This document shows positions 1-8,411 of a stretch of DNA of 64,000 bases, piece by piece. Position 1 is the first letter of the stretch. The number at the start of each line of letters is the position of its first letter. The stretch lies in assembly GCA_021776565.1 (NCBI GenBank), contig JAJFFQ010000002.1, forward strand, positions 43,805 to 107,804. The letters run 5' to 3'. The notes beneath the pieces were generated by a model, which saw only the letters and a list, made by a program, of their open reading frames with translations, did not search any database and was not told the origin of the DNA. Origin of the DNA: Robiginitomaculum sp. Lineage in GTDB: Bacteria; Pseudomonadota; Alphaproteobacteria; Caulobacterales; Maricaulaceae. The translations under genes and the position numbers were made by a program.

Positions 1-171
1 GCCAAGCAAGTTATCATTGCTGATTTTGAGGAAGCTGGTGATGAAGATGTATTTCGCAAGCTCCGCGCTGATGCTGACGAGGCAGAATTAACACTTTCAG
101 ACAACCAGATTCGCACTAAAATGGCAGAACTTACAGAAATAGCCCGCGAGCAAGTGCGCAGCGAAGCCTGA
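1..171 (+). CDS. C-terminal fragment of an unidentified protein
   Basis: An open frame runs from the first base of the window to a TGA at 169-171 and gives 56 residues. The peptide is acidic and looks helical (many Glu, Asp and Ala, ending EQVRSEA). The start lies outside the window, and I do not recognise the family from this tail. It points toward the two thioredoxin-like genes on the other strand, so the two transcription units converge with only about 20 bases between their stops. The reading frame itself is convincing because of its codon use, but no function can be given. Confidence 0.55.
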   Translation, partial: AKQVIIADFEEAGDEDVFRKLRADADEAELTLSDNQIRTKMAELTEIAREQVRSEA

Positions 172-194
172 TCCAGAGCTTTGAGTTGTGGTTT

Positions 195-677
195 TTACCC
201 GGCGCTTGCCAGTTCAGCTGGTGACGGGCGATGCAGACTGCGTTCCAGCTTGGCGGCTATAGCCTCTTTGCTATCACGCAAGGTTATGATTTCCAGCACC
301 GTCTCGGTGGCCGGGTCGATTAACAACATAAACCCTGTACGGCCTTTATTTTTGGCGTAGATATTGGGGACACCTTTTTGCGCGGCCTGTTCTTTTAAGG
401 ATTTTCCACGAACCAGCGCATAAGAAAAATCAAACTTTACAAAATCTACAGAACGACCAGAGAAATCGGGTTTCACCGCCTCAATTCTCGGGTCAAGGAT
501 TTGGCAAGCACCGCACCAGTTTGAATAAAACATTGCCGCGATTACCGGCTGCTCCTGGGCTATCGCCATGGTGGACGCTAATGACCCCGCCTGCGCCTGG
601 CCAAAATGAGAGCGAAGAAATGGTGGCACTGATAGTGCGGCTATTATCGCTAAAATGAACAATAACTGTTTGAACAT
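195..677 (-). CDS. Exported thioredoxin-like protein (first of a tandem pair)
   Basis: A 160-residue protein with an N-terminal hydrophobic segment (about residues 3-22) that looks like a signal peptide or anchor, followed by a thioredoxin fold. The redox motif WCGAC is at about residue 54, with the usual aromatic lead-in (FYSNWC). The family uses such CxxC pairs for disulfide exchange, here most likely in the periplasm. It lies 22 bp downstream of a second thioredoxin-like gene on the same strand, so the two are probably co-transcribed. The cis-proline region is less clear than in classical thioredoxin, and the substrate cannot be told from sequence. A role in cytochrome c or envelope protein maturation is possible but is inference. 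Confidence 0.75.
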   Translation of the reverse strand: MFKQLLFILAIIAALSVPPFLRSHFGQAQAGSLASTMAIAQEQPVIAAMFYSNWCGACQILDPRIEAVKPDFSGRSVDFVKFDFSYALVRGKSLKEQAAQKGVPNIYAKNKGRTGFMLLIDPATETVLEIITLRDSKEAIAAKLERSLHRPSPAELASAG

Positions 678-699
678 GAAATACTCCAGAAACTCTCTA

Positions 700-1218
700 T
701 TAAAGTGGTGCCCGCCCCTGTGGACAAGCTATGGAACCTGAATCACGTTGCCCACGCTGCCTGGATAAGGAAATAGACACAGCCTGTTTCATGGAGTGAA
801 CCATGGCAGGAGCGGAAAACGTCCGGTTAAAACAACTAATCCGTTCGCCGGTATCCGTTGCCGTTAATACCACAAGACCGGTCACCCCTGCATAGGCATT
901 ATAGACCTGCACAACATCATGATCCAAAGCGGTTTCTATGGAACGATCCCAACTCGCCGGGCTGGTAAAATCAAGAACAACCAGCTCAACAGGAACTTCT
1001 GTGACCTCGGCCATAGCCCGTTCCAGCACTGGCTCCAGAATATGGCAATTGGCGCACCAGTCTGCCCGAAACAGCACTGCGCGCACAACCGGTTGCGGTG
1101 AACCATTGGCTTTCACCTCACCGGCATCGGCATACAGGGGGGCAAACGCCCCAACCAGCAGCAATAAAGCAAATGTAAAAAGTCGGCTCAATGAAGTCTC
1201 CAAAACTATTTTCTTCAT
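700..1218 (-). CDS. Exported thioredoxin-like protein (second of a tandem pair)
   Basis: A 172-residue protein with an N-terminal signal-like stretch (about residues 12-30, ending near ADAGE) and a thioredoxin-like domain carrying WCANC at about residue 55 (FRADWCANC). It is related to its downstream neighbour in layout and in the motif block, but the two are clearly diverged, so this is an old duplication. The start at the ATG followed by Lys-Lys-Ile gives a normal signal peptide n-region. purB lies upstream on the same strand, 49 bp away, so all three could share a transcript. The partner or substrate is unknown. Confidence 0.75.
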   Translation of the reverse strand: MKKIVLETSLSRLFTFALLLLVGAFAPLYADAGEVKANGSPQPVVRAVLFRADWCANCHILEPVLERAMAEVTEVPVELVVLDFTSPASWDRSIETALDHDVVQVYNAYAGVTGLVVLTATDTGERISCFNRTFSAPAMVHSMKQAVSISLSRQRGQRDSGSIACPQGRAPL

Positions 1219-1267
1219 TCATCACAGAATTGATAGCCAAATGCCAATCACATTGAGGAGAGCAATA

Positions 1268-2581
1268 TTAAGCTTTCACAAAAACACGCTTGAAAATCGT
1301 GTCTACGTGTCGCAAATGATAGGCTGTATCAAACAGTGCAGACAGTGCGTCCACCCCCAGCAGCGAAGATACGTGTTCGTCTTCACGTAACAAATCTGCA
1401 AAATTGACATTATCTTCCCATGCCTTCATGGCATTTCTTTGCACCATGTTATAGGCATCCTCCCGGCTAGCGCCTTTTTGCGTCAGGGCCAGCAAGACCC
1501 GTTGCGAATTGTGCAGACCACCCAATTGCTCAAGGTTTTTCTGCATCTGATCCTGGTGAATCACCAGATTTTCCAGAACACCGGCGAGGCGGTGCAAGGC
1601 AAAATCCAGATGGATGGTTGCATCAGGCGCAATGCCGCGCTCCACACTGGAATGAGAAATGTCACGCTCGTGCCAAAGCGCCACATTTTCCAATGCCGGT
1701 GTAACGCAAGCGCGGATCAGACGTGCCAGACCAGTCAAGTTTTCTGTCAACACGGGATTACGCTTGTGCGGCATGGCTGAGGAGCCTTTTTGACCCTTGG
1801 CAAAAAACTCCTCTACCTCGGCAACTTCGGTGCGCTGCAGGTGGCGAATTTCTGTTGCCAGCCGTTCTATGGACGACGCAATAACGCCCAGCGTTGCGAA
1901 AAATGCCGCATGGCGGTCACGTGGAATGATCTGGGTTGAAACCGGTTCTACCGTTAATCCCAGTTTCTGGGCAACATGCGCCTCAACCCCTGGGTCGATA
2001 TTGGCAAACGTGCCCACTGCGCCTGATATTGCGCAAACCGCAATATCCTCTCGTGCAGCCTCCAACCGCTTTCGACAACGTGAGAACTCGGCATAGGCTT
2101 GTGCCATCTTCAAGCCAAAGGTTGTTGGCTCGGCATGAATTCCGTGACTACGACCAATGCAGATGGAATACTTGTGCGCCATGGCCTGTGTTTTGAGAGC
2201 AGCGAGCACCTTATCCATACCGGCTAACAACAATACAGAGGCCCGATCAAGTTGCACAGATAAACAGGTATCCAGAACATCCGATGACGTCAGACCCTGA
2301 TGAACAAACCGGGCTGGTTCTCCCACATGCTCGGCCAGATGCGTCAGAAAGGCGATAACATCGTGTTTGACTTTGCGCTCTATCTCATCAATACGCGCCA
2401 CATCAAATTCAACATCTTTGCCACGCGCCCATATTTGCTCCGCTGCCTCTTTGGGTATGACACCGGCAACAGCCATGGCATCACAGGCATAAGCTTCGAT
2501 TTCAAACCAAATCCGGTATTTTGATTGTGCAGACCACAGCGCGGCCATTTCCGGTCGTGAATATCGGGAAATCACAGCCAT
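1268..2581 (-). CDS. purB: Adenylosuccinate lyase
   Basis: PurB cleaves SAICAR to AICAR and adenylosuccinate to AMP, both releasing fumarate, in purine synthesis. The fumarase/aspartase superfamily signature GSSAMPHKRNP is present, as are TSSDVLDT and the HGIHAEPTTFG block, so the family active-site blocks look intact. The ORF track extends to 2944, but the extra 121 residues look non-coding. I place the start at the ATG of MAVISRYSRPEM because GGAGGAT lies directly before it and the family begins there. That gives 437 residues, normal for the alphaproteobacterial form. It stands upstream of the two thioredoxin-like genes on the same strand. Confidence 0.95.
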   Translation of the reverse strand: MAVISRYSRPEMAALWSAQSKYRIWFEIEAYACDAMAVAGVIPKEAAEQIWARGKDVEFDVARIDEIERKVKHDVIAFLTHLAEHVGEPARFVHQGLTSSDVLDTCLSVQLDRASVLLLAGMDKVLAALKTQAMAHKYSICIGRSHGIHAEPTTFGLKMAQAYAEFSRCRKRLEAAREDIAVCAISGAVGTFANIDPGVEAHVAQKLGLTVEPVSTQIIPRDRHAAFFATLGVIASSIERLATEIRHLQRTEVAEVEEFFAKGQKGSSAMPHKRNPVLTENLTGLARLIRACVTPALENVALWHERDISHSSVERGIAPDATIHLDFALHRLAGVLENLVIHQDQMQKNLEQLGGLHNSQRVLLALTQKGASREDAYNMVQRNAMKAWEDNVNFADLLREDEHVSSLLGVDALSALFDTAYHLRHVDTIFKRVFVKA

Positions 2582-3029
2582 ATCCTCCAAATGAAATACA
2601 TATAAAATAACAACGCCCACATATCCCATGGGAGGACAATTTCCAAACACCTTGAACAGACTGGCTGTATGGCGGCTTTGCCTAGGATCAGGCCTCACAA
2701 ATGGCTGAAGCACAAAAAAAGTAAAATTCTTCATAAATTTTTTGATCTTGAAAAAACAGGATAAGCAAGTAAGGTTACCAGTGTCGTCGAAATTTGGTGT
2801 TATTGTGCCAAAGTGGTGCAAATAGCAGCATTTGATCGCCAAACGGACAACTTTGGGGACACGCCACGCAACCATTTGGCGTAAACACTGGCGTAGTTCT
2901 AAAATGCTGATACATTGTATTGGTGTAGTCGTGGGGGAACCCACAATTTAACCGCGGTGTTAGCCGCCAGGCCGATGAGGGCTGACCGTAATTCTGTCAT
3001 TTTGGCAGTACGGGTAAAGGGGAAACAAA
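2582..3029. other. Spacer between divergent purB and the repeat lipoprotein gene
   Basis: This 448-base spacer should hold the promoters of both divergent genes. It is AT-rich in its middle part. I see no convincing gene, tRNA or known riboswitch in it. A hairpin with arms CCGTA/CTG and CAG/TACGG (about 2986-3013) sits directly before the AGGGGAAA ribosome binding site of the lipoprotein gene. No promoter hexamers are clear enough to list. Confidence 0.5.
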
Positions 3030-4205
3030 ATGATTTATAAACGCGTACTTATGGCTGCGGCGGGGACAAGCGCACTTTTGCTTGCTGCATGCGGAACAAC
3101 GCAAACAACGTCTGGTTACTCCGATAGTGAGTCGGCCCGGATTGCACAATTGCAAGCTGATCTAAATTCGGCCAATTCGCAAAATGCGTCTCTGTCTTCG
3201 CAGGTTTCATCCCTGCAATCGCAAGTGAGCAGTTCCAGTTCGTCTTCGGTTTCAGGTGATAGCATTGCCATTGCAGCCGGTTATCCGCCTAATGCGCTGC
3301 CCGGTCAGTGCTTTTCTCGCATTCTTATTCCTGAGCTGACGGAAACAATTGCTGAACAGGTTATTGATCTTCCAGCATCAACAGAGTTGCGGATTATCGC
3401 TGCTGAGTATGCGTTCGAGCAAGAGCAAATCCTTATCAAGGAAGCAACAACCAGGTACCATGTTATCCCGGCATCATATGAAACCATTACCGAGCAGGTT
3501 TTGGTTCAACCGGAAATGACAATTTCAAAAGTTATTGCTGCTGTTTATGAAGAATACGAAGAGCAAGTGCTGGTTCGCCCTGCCTTTACAACCTGGAAAC
3601 CAGGTGCAGGATTGATCGGCGATGGTGGTTATCGCCGAGGCAATGATGGCCGGATGTACGGGCCAGATGGTTCGCTGGTTCAAACCATCATTCAACCTAC
3701 AGGTGAAATTCTTTGTAAAGTTGAAGTGCCGCCAAAATACAAGACGGTGACACGCAAGCGTTTGGTTTCTGCTGAACACACAGAAGACACTATTGTCCAG
3801 GCTAAATACGAAACCGTGACCAAACAGGTTATTGCCATTCCTCCACGCGTCGAAGAAGAAGTGGTTGCAGCTGAATACACGACCATTCGTGTCCGTCGGC
3901 TGGTTTCACCTGCACGTACCGAGAGCATTACCATTCCGGCAACCTATAAAACGATCGAGAAAATCAGAATCGTTAGTGGTGGCAATCTGGAATGGCGCGA
4001 AGTCATTTGTGACACCAACTCAACGCCTGAACTGATTTCTCAGGTGCAGAGCGCACTTACCAGCCGTGGCTATAGCACCGGTCGGGTCGATGGCGTGTTC
4101 GGGATGTCAACTCTGCACGCAATGGAGAAATTCCAGCGTGATAATGGCTACATAGTTGGTCAGTTGACCATGCAAACCATGGACGCCCTTGGCGTAGCTC
4201 ACTAA
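3030..4205 (+). CDS. Repeat-containing lipoprotein with C-terminal peptidoglycan-binding domain
   Basis: A 391-residue protein. It starts with a lipoprotein signal peptide (lipobox LLLAAC, Cys about residue 21). Next come a short Ser/Gln-rich coiled-coil-like stretch (about 35-75), then a long region of loosely repeated beta-type units built on the pattern (I/V)PAxYxTxxxxxLVxPA (about 100-180 and 230-320), and finally a PG_binding_1-like domain (about 335-391, GRVDGVFGMSTLHAMEKFQ). It is probably an outer-membrane lipoprotein that touches the cell wall. The start follows AGGGGAAACAAA. I do not recognise the repeat region as a named family. A strong terminator follows 22 bases after the stop, so it is likely monocistronic. 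Confidence 0.8.
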   Translation: MIYKRVLMAAAGTSALLLAACGTTQTTSGYSDSESARIAQLQADLNSANSQNASLSSQVSSLQSQVSSSSSSSVSGDSIAIAAGYPPNALPGQCFSRILIPELTETIAEQVIDLPASTELRIIAAEYAFEQEQILIKEATTRYHVIPASYETITEQVLVQPEMTISKVIAAVYEEYEEQVLVRPAFTTWKPGAGLIGDGGYRRGNDGRMYGPDGSLVQTIIQPTGEILCKVEVPPKYKTVTRKRLVSAEHTEDTIVQAKYETVTKQVIAIPPRVEEEVVAAEYTTIRVRRLVSPARTESITIPATYKTIEKIRIVSGGNLEWREVICDTNSTPELISQVQSALTSRGYSTGRVDGVFGMSTLHAMEKFQRDNGYIVGQLTMQTMDALGVAH

Positions 4206-4225
4206 CTTATACCTAAGTGAACAAC

Positions 4226-4258
4226 AAAGCCCTCGCCAATCGGCGGGGGCTTTTTTTG
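4226..4258 (+). terminator. Rho-independent terminator of the lipoprotein gene
   Basis: The stem AGCCC(T)CGCC / GGCG(GG)GGGCT with the small loop AATC is followed by seven T residues. It lies just after the lipoprotein stop codon and before the convergent trmJ stop. Confidence 0.85.
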
Positions 4259-4273
4259 TTCAAAGACCAAAAT

Positions 4274-5017
4274 TTACTTTGAACCTTGCTTTCCTCTTCC
4301 TTTCGCCAGCGCCTTAACAATACCGCGAAATGTTCGCACTTCCTGTTCTGTTAGTCTGGCCTTTATCAAGGCATTACGGATGTTTTGCCGCATGACAGGG
4401 TTTTTTTCTGCTGGATAAAAAAAACCTGCCTTGTCCAGCGCCCCTTCAAGGTGTTCAAATAATCCTATCTGCGCCTTCTTGCTAGCGATTTCTGATAACG
4501 GTTGTATTTGATTTTGCCCTTGCCTGACCTTCCATTCATAGGCAAACACTGCGACCGCCTGTGCCAGATTGAGTGAACCGAATGATTTATCCACCGGATA
4601 AGTAACAAGGCTATCGCAAAGCGCGACATCTTCATTGTTGAGACCAGAAGATTCGGCACCAAATAGCAAAGCCGTTTGCGCGCCGTTTTGTGCGTGTTTT
4701 CTTAACTCTGCACAACCTTCCACCGGACCAAACACGTCCTTTTCCATATCACGCAATCGCGCAGATACAGCAAAAACCAAAGCACAATCTGCAATGGCTT
4801 TGCCAACATTTGAATACACACGTACTGGCCCGGTATCCTTGATGGCTCCGGCAGACATAACCTCTGCCTTGGGGTTAGGCCAGCCATCCCGTGGGGCGAC
4901 AAGGCGAAGGTCACGTAATCCAAAATTGGCCATGACCCGTGCCGCAGCGCCTATGTTTTCTCCCATTTGGGGGCGTACCAGCACAATGGCTGGCTGCGTA
5001 GAGTAAGGCTTTTGCAC
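4274..5017 (-). CDS. trmJ: tRNA (cytidine/uridine-2'-O)-methyltransferase, TrmJ type
   Basis: A SPOUT-class RNA 2'-O-ribose methyltransferase. The N-terminal block LVRPQMGENIGAAARVMANFG and the C-terminal knot blocks FGAESSGL and FGSLNLAQAVAVFAYE are those of TrmJ, which methylates position 32 of tRNAs using S-adenosylmethionine. Two GTG codons compete for the start. I prefer the second (5015-5017) because GAGGA sits 7 bases before it, while it nearly touches the first GTG (5021-5023, ORF-track start). The length of 247 residues is normal for the family. It is divergent from icd and convergent with the lipoprotein gene. Confidence 0.9.
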   Translation of the reverse strand: MQKPYSTQPAIVLVRPQMGENIGAAARVMANFGLRDLRLVAPRDGWPNPKAEVMSAGAIKDTGPVRVYSNVGKAIADCALVFAVSARLRDMEKDVFGPVEGCAELRKHAQNGAQTALLFGAESSGLNNEDVALCDSLVTYPVDKSFGSLNLAQAVAVFAYEWKVRQGQNQIQPLSEIASKKAQIGLFEHLEGALDKAGFFYPAEKNPVMRQNIRNALIKARLTEQEVRTFRGIVKALAKGRGKQGSK

Positions 5018-5211
5018 GTTCACTTCCTCGCATTTTTCTACTCACTGACAAGCAGAATAGTGTAATCCAGTTGAGTCCAGACCCTATAAGGCCTTTTCCC
5101 CAACCGATACCGGTGCTATCGCTTTAATAAAGGTTACTTGTAAATAGAACGCAGTGATCCGGGGCATCGGTGAATGCTCACTAGGCACGCGGCAAATTGG
5201 GAAACACAATC

Positions 5212-6432
5212 ATGTCAAAGATCAAAGTCAATAACCCTGTCGTAGAACTTGATGGGGATGAAATGACCCGCATCATGTGGGACATGATTAAAAAAACCCT
5301 TATTCTTCCCTATCTGGATATTGACCTGAAATATTTCGACCTGGGTATAGAATCTCGCGATGACACGGACGACCAGATCACCATCGATTCTGCTCATGCA
5401 ATTCGTAAATATGGTGTTGGTATTAAATGCGCAACGATCACTCCTGATGAGGCCCGCGTAGAAGAATTTGGCCTCAAAAAAATGTGGAAATCACCCAATG
5501 GAACGATTCGCAACATTTTGGGCGGTGTTATTTTTCGCGAACCGATTATCTGTCGCAATGTGCCTCGCCTTGTCCCGGGCTGGACTAAACCCATTGTGAT
5601 AGGCCGCCACGCCTATGGCGATCAGTATAAAGCCACCAACTTTCTTGTCCCCGGCAAGGGTAAATTGAGTATGAAATGGGAAAGTGAGGATGGGAACCAA
5701 TCTATTGAAGAAGAGGTTTTTGACTTTGAAAGTTCTGGCGTTGCCATGGGCATGTACAATATCGACCCGTCCATTCGCGACTTTGCGCGCTCCTCAATGA
5801 ATTTTGCCTTGCAAAGAAAATGGCCGCTATACCTTTCAACCAAGAATACTATTTTGAAGGCCTATGATGGCCGCTTCAAAGACCTGTTCATGGAAATTTA
5901 TGAGACTGAATTCAAAGACCAGTTTGAAGCCGCCGACATCTGGTATGAACACCGCCTGATTGACGACATGGTTGCCTGCGCCATGAAATGGGCCGGTGGA
6001 TTTGTCTGGGCCTGCAAGAACTATGATGGTGATGTGCAATCCGATACGGTTGCGCAAGGCTTTGGCTCACTTGGCCTGATGACCTCTGTGTTGTTATCCC
6101 CCGATGGTAAAACCATGGAGAGTGAGGCCGCACACGGCACCGTAACCCGCCATTATCGCGCGCATCAAAAAGGCGAAGCCACCTCGACCAATTCTATTGC
6201 TTCAATTTTTGCCTGGACACGCGGCATCGCCCACCGCGGGCGGTTAGACGGAACCCCTGCAGTTGTGGAGTTTGCCCAAAAGTTGGAAAATGTGGTGATA
6301 AATACTGTTGAAACGGGCCATATGACCAAGGATTTGGCCCTATTGGTTGGCGACAAACAAAGCTGGCTTACAACAACAGGGTTTTTAGAAAAAATTGCAG
6401 AAAACCTGGAAAATGAAATGGTGAAAACCTAG
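5212..6432 (+). CDS. icd: Isocitrate dehydrogenase, NADP-dependent
   Basis: Oxidative decarboxylation of isocitrate to 2-oxoglutarate in the TCA cycle, in the cytoplasm. At about 406 residues it is of the homodimeric type common in alphaproteobacteria and eukaryotes. Visible family blocks are [12 protein letters not shown] at the N-terminus, [12 protein letters not shown] (substrate loop) and [11 protein letters not shown] (cofactor region). The ORF track begins at an upstream TTG (5197), but the ATG at 5212 fits the family N-terminus. The gene ends 2 bp from the stop of the convergent chemotaxis-receptor gene, with no room for a terminator between them. Confidence 0.95.
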   Translation: MSKIKVNNPVVELDGDEMTRIMWDMIKKTLILPYLDIDLKYFDLGIESRDDTDDQITIDSAHAIRKYGVGIKCATITPDEARVEEFGLKKMWKSPNGTIRNILGGVIFREPIICRNVPRLVPGWTKPIVIGRHAYGDQYKATNFLVPGKGKLSMKWESEDGNQSIEEEVFDFESSGVAMGMYNIDPSIRDFARSSMNFALQRKWPLYLSTKNTILKAYDGRFKDLFMEIYETEFKDQFEAADIWYEHRLIDDMVACAMKWAGGFVWACKNYDGDVQSDTVAQGFGSLGLMTSVLLSPDGKTMESEAAHGTVTRHYRAHQKGEATSTNSIASIFAWTRGIAHRGRLDGTPAVVEFAQKLENVVINTVETGHMTKDLALLVGDKQSWLTTTGFLEKIAENLENEMVKT

Positions 6433-6434
6433 AG

Positions 6435-7748
6435 TCAGGCAATTTTGCGCGCCTGAACCAGGTAACGCTGCACCTTGCCCTCAAGTGAATTTGCTTCCTC
6501 CAAAAGAGATGCTGAGGCTTCGCTCAAACCTTGGGCGGTACCTTGTGTGCTATCAATCGTAGTTGCGACATCACCGGTTTTGCTTGCAACGGACTTTGCA
6601 CTGTCGGCAGCACAGCCGATATTGCGGCAGATTTCCCTTGTAACGGCTTCCTGTTCCTCTACCGCAGCGGCAATAGCGCCGGCAACGCCGTCCATATCAT
6701 TGATGGCAGTAATAATGGTCTCTATGGCGCGCACGGCCTCTTCGGTTTGTTTTTGAATGGCTTCAATGTGTTGCGTAATCGTTGTTGTCGCATCTGTCGT
6801 CTGCGTAGCCAAGGCTTTTACTTCGGCAGCAACAACAGAAAACCCACGGCCTGCCTCACCAGCCCTGGCAGACTCAATGGTTGCATTCAAGGCCAGTAAG
6901 TTTGTTTGGCCCGCAATATCATGAATGAGATTGATAACCTCGCCAACGCTGGAAACAGATTTTCTCAAACCCTCGATGGTTTGCTGCGCCTCCCGGGTTT
7001 GGCTTATGACTACGGTATTGGAATCAGTAGCCACATTTGACTGCTGACCAATTTCGTTAATGGCACTGGATAATTCTCCGGCGGCTTGTGCGACGCTGGC
7101 AACATTTTCTGAAACACCATCAGCATTATCATTTATTTCATGCACGCTTTGGCGCGAAGATGAGACACTCTCAGCCATCGTTTGCGCAATCGTTTGTAAC
7201 GAACTTGAAGAAGCAATAACAGTAGTACTTACCGACTTCACCTGCGTCTCAAACGTATCTGTGAGTTTGTGGAATTCTGCAAATTTTCCCTTCATATATG
7301 AAATAGTGCTGTTGATGTCCTGCGCACCGAGTTTGAAGGAACCAAGCATACCACGTTCAACAACAACACGATGATAATACCCTTTTGAGACTGCCTGTAA
7401 TGATGCCCTGCTTTCTCTCACAAAGGCATCAGAAATATCCAGATTCTGATTGATGGCCCGGGCTATTGCCCCAACCGTTCCATGATCGTTAAGAAGCACT
7501 ATTCTTTGTTCCATATCGCCCTTTGCCGCTGCTTTCATCGCCGTATTTATGTGGATCAGATTTTTGTGTAATTTTATAGTTTGCCAAAATGAGTACATCA
7601 ACAATGCAAGAGCAATTACGATACCCGCAATTATCCATGACGGGGGCATAACCCGCCCTAGTCCCAACGTCACAACAAGGACAAATGCAGTCAAGGCTAA
7701 TGCCAGATAGATTTTAGAGAGAGAAGATAAATTCATCATAAGATACAT
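6435..7748 (-). CDS. Methyl-accepting chemotaxis protein without a periplasmic sensor
   Basis: A 437-residue receptor with two closely spaced membrane segments (about residues 12-31 and 37-55), so it has almost no periplasmic loop. A HAMP-like linker follows, then a full MCP signalling domain whose hairpin tip contains IAGQTNLLALNATIESARAGE. Such topology means the signal must come from the membrane, the cytoplasm or a partner. The neighbouring upstream gene encodes a lone PAS protein whose 3' end overlaps this start by 35 bp, so the pair resembles the energy sensor Aer split into two chains. ATG codons at 7748, 7739 and 7736 are possible starts. The stop lies 2 bp from that of convergent icd. 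Confidence 0.88.
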   Translation of the reverse strand: MYLMMNLSSLSKIYLALALTAFVLVVTLGLGRVMPPSWIIAGIVIALALLMYSFWQTIKLHKNLIHINTAMKAAAKGDMEQRIVLLNDHGTVGAIARAINQNLDISDAFVRESRASLQAVSKGYYHRVVVERGMLGSFKLGAQDINSTISYMKGKFAEFHKLTDTFETQVKSVSTTVIASSSSLQTIAQTMAESVSSSRQSVHEINDNADGVSENVASVAQAAGELSSAINEIGQQSNVATDSNTVVISQTREAQQTIEGLRKSVSSVGEVINLIHDIAGQTNLLALNATIESARAGEAGRGFSVVAAEVKALATQTTDATTTITQHIEAIQKQTEEAVRAIETIITAINDMDGVAGAIAAAVEEQEAVTREICRNIGCAADSAKSVASKTGDVATTIDSTQGTAQGLSEASASLLEEANSLEGKVQRYLVQARKIA

Positions 7749-8298
7749 TCAATTTTTCAAGAAGCGTCAAAAGATGGGCCTCTGAGTGAAGCAAGCCTTC
7801 TTTACGGTTGCTTGCCTTGTTTTCGATGTCCACTAATTCCTTATAAAGGGGTATGACCTTGTCTAACGCAGCCCTGTCTGCCACGCGACGATTAGAATGA
7901 TAGCCAATAACTCTACCTTCAGCATCCATGCTTGGCGTTACATGAGCAAAAACCCAGTAATGATCGCCATTGACCGCCATGTTTATGACATAAGCAAAAA
8001 TTTCTTTACCGCTCTCGATGGTTTTCCATAACAAATTGAACACGCAGCGAGGCATATCAGGGTGGCGAATGAGGGAATGTGGCGCGCCAATTACCTCAAA
8101 TTCCCGAAGTCCTGCAATTCGCAAAAAAACCTCATTGGCATATGTAATACGCCCTTTAAGATCAGTTTTTGAAACGATGATTTCATCTTCCACAAAGGTA
8201 CGTTCAAGCCCGGTTGGCTGAACCGAGGTCATGATTTTCCCGGTAAACGGATTTTTGGCTTTGGTTAGTGACCGCCAATTTTTCTCAAAAAAACTCAA
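7714..8298 (-). CDS. PAS-domain protein of the Aer type
   Basis: A 194-residue soluble protein made almost entirely of one PAS domain (about 40-150). The blocks TDLKGRITYANEVFLRIAG and HSLIRHPDMPRCVF are characteristic of the PAS domain of Aer-like aerotaxis receptors, which bind FAD. Whether FAD is bound here cannot be told. A helical tail (about 150-194) could contact the receptor encoded next. The genes overlap by 35 bp, which implies coupled translation. The pair interrupts the alaS-icd neighbourhood seen in many alphaproteobacteria, so it may be an insertion. Confidence 0.85.
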   Translation of the reverse strand: MSFFEKNWRSLTKAKNPFTGKIMTSVQPTGLERTFVEDEIIVSKTDLKGRITYANEVFLRIAGLREFEVIGAPHSLIRHPDMPRCVFNLLWKTIESGKEIFAYVINMAVNGDHYWVFAHVTPSMDAEGRVIGYHSNRRVADRAALDKVIPLYKELVDIENKASNRKEGLLHSEAHLLTLLEKLNVSYDEFIFSL

Positions 8299-8411
8299 AC
8301 CATATACCCCTGGTTGTGAAGTGGTGGGGCCGTTTTATTCTATGATGTGTTAATAATAAGCTTATATGAAATAGTAAAATAAAATATTTTTGTGGTATAT
8401 CAGTACCATAC

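Noticed and set aside
2582-2944. N-terminal extension of the purB frame
   Set aside because: The extra 121 residues have no family match and odd composition, and a GGAGGAT ribosome binding site plus the family N-terminus lie at 2581.
2986-3013. Riboswitch before the lipoprotein gene
   Set aside because: Only a single small hairpin is visible and it matches no known riboswitch core.
7714-7748. Frameshift splitting one Aer gene
   Set aside because: The upstream frame ends and the downstream frame starts cleanly with a typical two-helix N-terminus; two coupled genes are simpler, though read data would settle it.
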